Source: Diphasiastrum complanatum (taxonomy: Eukaryota; Streptophyta; Lycopodiopsida; Lycopodiales; Lycopodiaceae). Taken from it: 64,000 nt of DNA. The DNA lies in contig CM055099.1 of NCBI GenBank assembly GCA_029204225.1, positions 47,678,542 through 47,742,541 of the forward strand, given 5' to 3'. The first letter of the stretch is position 1. Each line of letters begins with the position of its first letter. The notes beneath the pieces are model-generated. The model did not search any database and was not told where the DNA came from. It was given only the letters and a program-made list of their open reading frames with translations. The translations under genes were made by a program, and so were the position numbers. Below, piece by piece: positions 56,489 to 64,000 of the stretch.

Positions 56489-57763
56489 CTAAATCATGAG
56501 TGAACCAAATAGCTTCCTATAGAGAGTAATGTCCTCGAAGGATCTTTCATTACCTCTTATAGTGAGCTTTACATTTGACTCCATTGGTGTATCACAAGAT
56601 TTAGCATCTACCATATGCAATTTTTTTAGAGCAGAATTAGCATACTTCTCTTGAAAAATGAAAGTAGATTGAGAAGTTCTAAATACCTCTATTCCCAAGA
56701 TATAATGAAGGACCAAGATCATGCCCATCAAACTCTTTTTTTAATGCCATCTTGATATCATCAATATCTTGATTGTGGCCTCCACTCAAAATGATATCAT
56801 CCACATTAAATAGGATAAAAGAATGGTAACATCATTTCAAACAAAATTATAGTAAAGTGAATGACCATACTCACTCATCTTGAAATGTTGAGAAAGTAGA
56901 AAGATGCTAAGCTTAGCATACCAACTCCTTGGTGCTTGCTTAACTCCATACAAACTCTTTTGTAGAAAATACACATGATTAGGCTTTCCATGTGAAATGA
57001 AGCCCTTGAGTTGCTCCATAAATACCTCATCCTCTAGATCACCATTCAAGAATGCATTTGTGATATCCAATTGCCATAGATCTCATCCAAAAAAGTGTTG
57101 CAAGTAAAATAATGACTCGAATGCTTACCATCTTTGCCACGGGTGCAAAGGTCTTATCACTCTTGTGTATATCCTTTTGCCACCAACCTTGCTTTGTACT
57201 TGTTGATTGATCCATCTTCGTTTGTCTTCACTTTGAACATCCACTTCCATCCGATAGCCTTCTTGTCCTTTGGAAGTTCCACCAATCTCCACGTGTCATT
57301 ATTCATAAGAGCTTGATACTTGGATCCACTCCTCTTTTTTGTCTTGCTTCATCTACACATGTAGGTTCATCAAAAGAGGTTAGGAAAGCATGGTTTGTAC
57401 CAAAAACAACTTGTTTATGTTTTTCATCATATCTGAGTCTCAAAGGTTGTTGCCTTTGCCTTGATGTCCTCCTTGGCTTCTAATATGAAGTAGGCTCTTC
57501 AACATCAACATCCAAAGTATCATCAACAATGTCATCATCAAGAATGTTAGATCCAACATCCACACCACCACTTGAAGAAACTTTTGGAAAGTTTCCCTCA
57601 TAAAAAATGACATTTCTTCCAATGACCACTTTCTTACTTGAAGGAATATAAACTTTGTAAGCCTTGCACACCTCACTATAACCAACAAAAATACCTTTTC
57701 TTGAAGATGGATCCTCCTTTGCCCTATCATCAAGAGTGATGTTGATATAGCAAATGCATCCAC
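56489..57763 (-). pseudogene. Degraded Copia RT fragment, same family as Copia D
   Basis: In minus-strand order: DPSSRKGIFVGYSEV and the post-integrase linker (57763-57440); a degraded middle; MDITNAFLNGDLEDEVFMEQ and YGVKQAPRSWYAKL (57070-56837); HYILGIEVFRTSQSTFIFQE (56731 onward). The YVDD segment is lost in a small deletion or frameshift near 56800. Close to the sequence at 54058-55956 but with many indels. Its 5' end meets a MITE-like terminus at 57776. Confidence 0.85.
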
Positions 57764-57856
57764 ATTAGAGGACTTCCAAAATAAAAAATGATTCTTTGTA
57801 GAGATGCTTTTTGTTTATTTTCAACGTTGAAAGCATTTTTTAGACCAATAATAAAA
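57764..57856. repeat. MITE-like terminus (CATTAGAGGACTTC family)
   Basis: CATTAGAGGACTTCCAAAAT at 57776 resembles the ends of the MITE at 36085. Only one end is evident before the family E LTR. Confidence 0.35.
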
Positions 57857-58498
57857 TGTGAGAGATTTCAACAAGTGTAGTCATATTTTGGTAAATTGTC
57901 AATTGAGGCCAAAACTCATTTTAGACTTAGAGATAAACTTTTTGAAGTTATATTAGTTTAAAATAAATTCAATAAGAACTTTTTGAAAGTGTGGGAAAGT
58001 TGGTAGTCGAGTTTGAGAGAGATTCAAATTTGAACTTTGGGTACATTGAATCTAGACCCAAAAATAGTAGGGTTTACATTTTGGAGGGAAAGTCAAGTGG
58101 CCAAATAGGGTTTGGACCTGTTATAAAAGGGTGTAACTCATGGAGAGACACATCTTCTCTCTCCTCTCTCTCATTTCATCACTATACATGGCTCTCTTTG
58201 GGTTCTACTACTCATTGTGCACTCTCATGATATTATCTTGCAATTCTATGTGTAGAATGATAATTTATTGTTATTTTTTGTTTCACACGTGTGAAATACA
58301 GTAGGAAACTGTAATTGTATGGACATCAACTATATTTTATGTTTTGGTTCATGTTTGATCAGTCTCTCTTTGAGTTTGCATCTCATTTTGTATGTAGATG
58401 CTGATTTTTCTACATTGGTAGGATTGTTGGTTTGCTCCTTTTTGTAACCAAAGATCAGGGAGATGGATTGGATCTTAAATGATCTGAAATCCTTCACA
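57857..58498 (+). repeat. Copia LTR family E
   Basis: 642 bp, TGTGAGAGATTTC...CCTTCACA, followed by TGGTATCAAAGC (iMet PBS, one mismatch). It includes the palindrome TTCACACGTGTGAA (58282-58295). The deleted copy at 34064-34214 is in reverse orientation. Confidence 0.8.
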
Positions 58499-59175
58499 TG
58501 GTATCAAAGCTATTTTTTTTTAGGTTATGAAAGGATTATCCACATTTAGCGAGGATTTGGAGGAGTTACCAATGCTAGAGCATGCATGCTATATTGATTT
58601 CTACTCAAAAATCAGCATTTTTGCATATGTAGAATTGAGCTTTTGTAGGTCAAAACTCAATATAGGGTTATATGCTTGATCAATTCCGATTTCACACTTG
58701 TTTTATTGGAATTAGATGATTTTTGGTGCATCAAGAAAGCCTCTAATGAAGCTACAAGATGATATATCAGGTTTTTAGAAATTGCATGTAGAATTTGAGA
58801 TATTCAATTTTTGTGATTTTGTCAAAACCCTAATTTTGATTAGATCTCTAGTTTGTGAGGTTATTGAATTTCATTTGCAATCTTAGGAGGTGGCAAGAAT
58901 CATTAGATTGAGGATAGATCATAGATTGATCAAGATTTCACTATTCTATGTGTTGATTTTCTAGTTAGAAGTGCTAGAAGAGATTTGAGAGGTTCCATAC
59001 CTTTTGAGTTCATTTGCTGACATCCAAGAGAGTGCTTTGTGCATTGGAGCAGATTGAAAGAAGATCGGGTCATTGCAACATGGCTACAAGTTTTGGATCT
59101 ATGTTGGAGAGCAATTCACAAATAGGCTTATCTCAATCAGCTATTCTACTTGGAAGGTGAGGATGGAGTCCTTAT
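58499..59175 (+). pseudogene. Copia (family E) PBS, leader and interrupted gag start
   Basis: The leader is collinear with 35655-36040. gag starts at ATG 59081 (MATSFGSMLESN...), loses frame, and is cut at 59175 inside the YSTWKVRMESLL block by the LTR of another Copia element. Confidence 0.7.
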
Positions 59176-60081
59176 TGTAGGAAAAATAGTAATAATTCTT
59201 TCACAACGAACATGATAAAAGTTTGAACTAATCAAACTAATATTAGTGTCTTTAATTGGGTTTGTTTCTAATCTATATACTAATAGAACTGATTGAATAT
59301 GTGTATAGAAATAATATGCGGATTAAGAGACAACTTAAGACAGTTTTAGACAAACGGAAACTATTGATCAAAAATGAATTTATAATTCTGAATCTGAATC
59401 AGTTTACATTTCTTGTTGTCTTATCTCGCTGTTGTGTCTCTGATTGAATGAGTTTGAGATTCACATTAGTGTGAGAGTTTGAGAGTGTGTTACAACGAGT
59501 AGTGCACATGTATTTATATTGTTACAGGACAGGCCTTTTGGCCTTTAAATTCTGTAACAGTAGATTTATTTGTTTATGACGGTTGATATTAAAATAGACG
59601 TTCTGTTTCTAGGATCGAATAATTTTTGTTTGCAAATATTTTGTGACAGTCTGTCTCTTTGTTATAGCCTCGTGTTTTGCAAATTGTTCGCAACACTTGT
59701 CTCTTCGCAATATTTTCGTATTTCGCAAATTGTTCGCGATAGATGACAATCTTTGAGCTTGAAGAAGAATCCAGAATAATCTGCGAATTGTTCGTGACCA
59801 TTTTGCGACAAGTGAGCTTTGAAAAGAAACCAAATTATTTTGCGACAAGATTGTGTTCGTGAATCTTTTGAGCTTTAACAAGAAACCACAAGCTTCTACA
59901 AGAAAATGTTTTGTGAATACTTCGTAGATCTTTTGAGTTGGCTACAAGATAAATTTTGCAAATCCTTCAAGGTTGATCACAAATAGAAATGTTTCAAGTT
60001 CGAGTTCATTTCTCATCCTTTTTCAAATAAACTGTGCACTTTGTTAGTAGAATCAAGATCTATCGGATCATGTGTTCTACA
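59176..60081 (-). repeat. Copia G 3' LTR
   Basis: 906 bp with TGTAGG...TTCTACA ends, next to a polypurine-like GAGAGGGAG on the minus strand (60090-60082). It is inserted into the gag of the family E element. Words built on TTTGCGACA/TTGTTCGCGA recur near 59640-59830. Confidence 0.75.
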
Positions 60082-62360
60082 ACTCCCTCTCAAAGTGGGC
60101 AGTTGGATTAGCCCCAATCTTCTTCACTGCTTCTTGAACAAAGCTTTACTGAGTGGCTTTGTAAAGATATCAGCTGTCATTTCCTCTGTGGGTATGAAGA
60201 CTGTCTTCAGTATCTTCTTCTCGACTAAGTCCCGAATAACATGATACTTGATAGCTATGTGCTTCATCTTCGAGTGAAATACAAGATCTTTTGTAAGATA
60301 GATTGCTGAAGTGTTATCCATTAACAAGACATAAGGTTCTAAAATAGTATCATCAAATCCTTCCAATATCTGTTTGATCCAGATCAGCTCGTTTGCCATC
60401 TTGGCTACTGCTACATATTCTGCTTCACAAGAAGATTGAGCTACTATTGTTTGCTTCTTGCTTATCCAGAGTATGGTTGTGCTAGATACTAGAGTACAAC
60501 CTCCTAAAATACTCTTGTTATCATCCTTCATGGATGCCCAACTTTCATCACTATAAGATTTGATATGAAATCTAGCTTCCTTCGAATAACATAGTCCATA
60601 GTCTTTCGTTTCTCGGAGATATTGTAGTACTCTTTTCGCCAACTTCCAATGCAACGATCCTGGGTTCTAATTATATTGGCTCAGTCTGTATATTACAAAC
60701 GCTATATTAGGTCTGGTGTTGTCTGCTAGATATAACAATGATCCAATCAGCCTACGATAGGGAATTTTGGCCATTTGCTTCTCTTCCTCTAGAGTCTGCA
60801 GACAATTTGCCTTGTTCAATATTGTTCTAGGTATCATGGGAGTATGCACACCTTTGTATTTGAGCATGTTGAAGTCTTCAATGATCTTTTGAGTGTACTT
60901 TTGTTGGTGAAGATACAACTTACCACCTTCGAAGTCTCTCATGATCTGCAAGCCTAGATATATTTTAGCTTCTCCTAGGTCAACAATCTCAAATATTTTA
61001 GAAATGTCTCTTTTGACATATGAAATCAACTTATCTCTTCTTGAGAAGATAAGCGTGTCATCAACATAGACATCTAGAATGGTTATTTCATTTTGGACAT
61101 GCTTGATATAGACATTTGATTCAGCAAATAGAGGTTTGAAGCCTAAGGAACGTAGTGCTTTGCCTTCTTTTTATACCATTGTCTTGTTGCTTGTTTCAGA
61201 CCATAAATGCTTTTATTCATGTGACATCCATATTCTGGTTATTCTTGGCTTGCAAAACCAACTCATTGGTTCATAAATAAGTCTTCTTCCAATTATGCAT
61301 GCAAGAAAGCAGTCTTCTCATCCACAATATGGATTTTTAGATCATGAGCCACTACATACGCGAATAACAAGCGAATTGATGTATGTTTGACTACCGGTGA
61401 GAAAGTATCAGTGTAGTATGAAAATCCTTTAGCAACTACCTTGCTTTGTATCTGATGTTTTTTCCATCAGGATCTGTTTTGATCTTGTAGATCCACTTGC
61501 ATTTGATTGTTTTTCTTCCATCAAGAACAGGTGCAAGTGTCCATACATTGTTCTTATACATGAATGACATTTTGTCCTCCATTGCTTGAATCCAGCGATC
61601 TTTATCTAGTCCATCAATAGCTTCCTCAAATGTCTGAGGTTCGTTTGAGAAACCACAAAATTCGATGGCTGTATTAAAAATATCCTGACCATATCTTTCT
61701 GGTGGTTTTCGTTGTCTATTAGATCTTTTCACAGGTGGTTTCGAATACAATTCTGTAGGTTTTGAGTTTCGACTCTGATTCGACCTTGTCTGCTGGAATT
61801 CGAGTCTGTCAGGTATTCGATCTTGACCTCCCTCTGAATTTGGTAATTCTCTTTGATCTTCTGCTTGTTTTACTTCTGTCGTCGTTGAAGCTCATAATAG
61901 TTTTTGAGAATTTCATAGCCGACTAGATCACTGTCTGCTATGTATTTCGACTCATCAAATTTAACATCTCGAACAACCTTTATCTTGCCAGTTTCGGGTA
62001 CATAGACACTATTATATGACAAATGTAACTCGAATCCTTGTTTTGTCTTTTCACTGAGTTTCTTTCTCAACTTGTCTGGAATGTGCATATAGACTACACA
62101 TTCGAATGTCTGAACATGTGCAAGATTTGGCTTCGACCTCTATCATATCTCATGAGGAGTTTTATCTGATATTCGAGATTTTAGAATACAATTCTGAAGA
62201 TAGTTCAATGTAGCCATTGCTTCTGCCCACAAATGTTTTGGTGCTTTTGCATGATCCATCATACATCTGTAGCTTTCATAAGTGTACGATTCCTTTGTTG
62301 GAAATGTACTCACCTCCATGATTTGTGTGAATTTGCTTCAACTTATTGCCTGTCTACTTC
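60082..62360 (-). pseudogene. Copia G polyprotein remnant
   Basis: In minus-strand order: integrase trace (NHGGEYISNKG near 62340-62300); post-integrase segments (62088-61870, GFELHLSYNSVYVPETGKIK); linker plus RT start (61750-61436, DKDRWIQAMEDKMSFM, CKWIYKIKTDPDGK); an RT middle with stops; FEIVDLGEAKIYLGLQI and the SLLYLADNTRPNIAF block (61029-60667); RNase H (60654-60124: YSDESWASMKDD, AQSSCEAEYVAVA, DNTSAIYLTKD, DIFTKPLS). A different Copia lineage from D. gag, protease and the 5' LTR are missing on the right. Confidence 0.85.
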
Positions 62361-62399
62361 TCAGCCCAATTCATATACTCAAAGTCTTGGACTTTCTCG

Positions 62400-63510
62400 A
62401 ATCCCCCCAATCCTATATTTTCCTATTGGGAAGACCGTGGCTTAGAACATCACAAGCGCTTCACGACTGGGGACAGAATCATATCATCTTGCAAGATCAC
62501 AATTCTACAATGAATATTGATCATGATACCTGGGTTACGAAACCAACCGACCAACGAGCCATGGCCGCTAGCTCTGCCACAACAAACTACTTTAATGAGT
62601 AATTAGAGGATAGACATCATTGGAAGAGAATTGTCATAAATGACAATTCGCAAAGTGATGTAGTAGCCACGGTGGATTGTTTGCAATTCGATGTCACATC
62701 TACTGAACAATCGTCGAGGCGAAGGTCTGTCGTAGACACCTTCTCCAATAAAGATGATATTCCTTTGAAGAGACGTGATGAACACACAAAGGAATCAAGC
62801 GAAGGCCCTCAAAATTTTGTATCTCTCTTTATGATGAGCCTAGAGGCTATACCCCATGAACCACTACAAGGAATCTACAATGAAACTGAGATTGAAGTTC
62901 TTCAGGTGTTTACCCTAGAGGAAGGTCGAGAATACGAGGATGAAGATTTCTTATGTTACGTCGATCTACATCGTTTCAAAATTGCCTCAATATCCCGAAG
63001 GACCAAATCCATAAAAGCTGCTAGTGAACAAAGATCCCATCGAAATAGCAGAACCTCTTAGGGCAATGTTGTGGTGTCAAAAAAATCCACGTCTAGTGTC
63101 CCACTCACGATGAACGATCTTCTGAGAGAATGCATAGACTAGGACCTAGTCGAGGACGAATTTTCTATACAAGCTACTACACTTTGGGACAATAGCATCA
63201 AGATGGTGAAAGACCCAACCGCCGAACATCGATTGAACTCACCGAGGTGTGCAAAGGAAAAAGAGCCTATCACTTTGGATCTCCCATCCAAAAGCTCTCC
63301 ACCACCATAGCATAGTTGAGTCCTGAAGCATCTAAGAGTGTGAAGAAGCTTAAGAAGGCCTTGAAAAGAATGGGACTTAACGAAGATAAGCAGACCACCA
63401 GCCCGCCCCTAGAATGCAAGCCTCTCTACAAGGCTAAAACGTACGAGTGGAAGGCTAAGAGTGACAAACGAGGTTTGTATGGATATGGAATTATACAGTC
63501 CAAAAGATAG
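62400..63510 (+). pseudogene. Possible retroelement internal fragment, plus strand
   Basis: The longest frame, 62672-63061 (129 residues, acidic, with FVSLFMMSLEAIPHEPLQGI), and a smaller one at 63316-63510 (KKLKKALKRMGLNEDK...YGYGI) lie in sequence with many stops. The second resembles the linker before RT in Ty3 elements, but this is weak. They face the minus-strand Ty3 RT that follows. Confidence 0.35.
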
Positions 63511-64000
63511 GGGGTTACTAAGGCTTTCTTAAGTTTATGAAATGCCTCAGTGGCTTCAGTTGTCCATTCGAGTTCGATGACCATTTGGTATATCAAACGG
63601 GCTAGCTTGGTGAAGTTCAAGACAAACCTTCAATAATAATTCAATGTCCCATAAAGATATGTACTTCGCGTATAGTTCCAGGTTCAGGAAAATCGAGAAT
63701 TATGCGAATTTTGTCAACATCGATGGCGATATAATGCCTTGAAACAATATGGCCTAGCATTATGTTGTGCATGACAAAAAATTGGCATTTGGCCTGGTTT
63801 AGAGATATGTCGAATAATTGACATTGTATGAACACCTTTTCCAAGTAGAATAAATGCTTGGCTCGAGAGGAGTGAACACACAAGTCGTCCATAAAGATTT
63901 CAAGGAACTTTTGTAAGAAGTCCTTGAAAGCATAGCCCATCACTCGTTGGAAGGTGTTAGGAGCGTTGCACAATCCAAATGACATCACTTTGTACGCATA
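63426..64000 (-). pseudogene. Ty3/Gypsy RT fragment at the window edge
   Basis: The frame from 63988 contains SFGLCNAPNTFQRVM and FLEIFMDDLCVHS (the YxDD motif as FMDD), then CQFFVMHNIMLGHIVS, the typical end of Ty3 RT. A second frame (63620-63426) gives the RNase H approach (LEWTTEATEAFHKLKKALV). It continues beyond the window. Confidence 0.8.

Noticed and set aside
1-64000. tRNA, rRNA or viral genome segments
   Set aside because: Only primer-binding sites complementary to tRNA-iMet were seen; no cloverleaf or rRNA sequence. The retroelements read as LTR retrotransposons without envelope genes.

Overview
This window reads as nuclear DNA of a land plant. The evidence is an intron-containing gene of a plant-specific membrane-protein family near the left end, GT-AG introns of about 90-220 bp, AT-rich non-coding DNA, and dense Ty1/Copia and Ty3/Gypsy retrotransposons, several of them primed from initiator tRNA-Met. 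I cannot name the species. I see no rRNA, tRNA, CRISPR array or bacterial-style operon. Every family assignment was made by reading motifs; nothing was searched.

Layout. 1-5.5 kb: sparse DNA with the only convincing host gene (1415-2342, minus, two exons, DUF7733-like), a 73-bp tandem array that repeats its start-codon context, a 362-bp tandem duplication, and a possible LTR. 5.9-11.4 kb: three decayed multi-exon coding regions: R (minus, Ulp1/adenain-like cysteine protease signature), P (plus) and Q (minus), with inverted-pair GATATC modules around R and P. I do not recognise P or Q. Together they may be a relic of an undescribed multi-gene mobile element. 11.5-24.1 kb: a minus-strand Ty3/Gypsy element (protease, RT, RNase H, integrase), an accessory ORF after pol, and two copies of a long LTR-like repeat. 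A non-autonomous Copia element (C1) is nested inside it. 24.1-26.7 kb: a decayed minus-strand Copia pol. 27.5-33.6 kb: two copies of a ~1.5-kb segment. The first copy holds a short Copia derivative (C2) with an exact 5-bp target-site duplication, and the second shows the empty site. 34-41.9 kb: a mosaic of Copia LTRs, gag-protease ORFs and a MITE. 41.9-56 kb: a young Copia element (D) whose 5' half lies on the plus strand (41930-45830) and whose 3' half lies on the minus strand (53408-55975). 56-64 kb: further degraded Copia and Gypsy pieces.

The strongest finding is Copia D. Both 655-bp LTRs look identical, and the polyprotein is cut once between integrase and RT with nothing obviously missing. 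The 5-bp target-site duplication at the far LTR is the reverse complement of the one at the near LTR. This is what a ~10-kb inversion with one breakpoint inside a young element would leave; an assembly error must be ruled out. Other leads are the R/P/Q relic with its inverted-pair modules, the upstream start-codon repeats, a CACGTG-centred palindrome shared by several LTR families, and the accessory ORF downstream of Ty3 pol.
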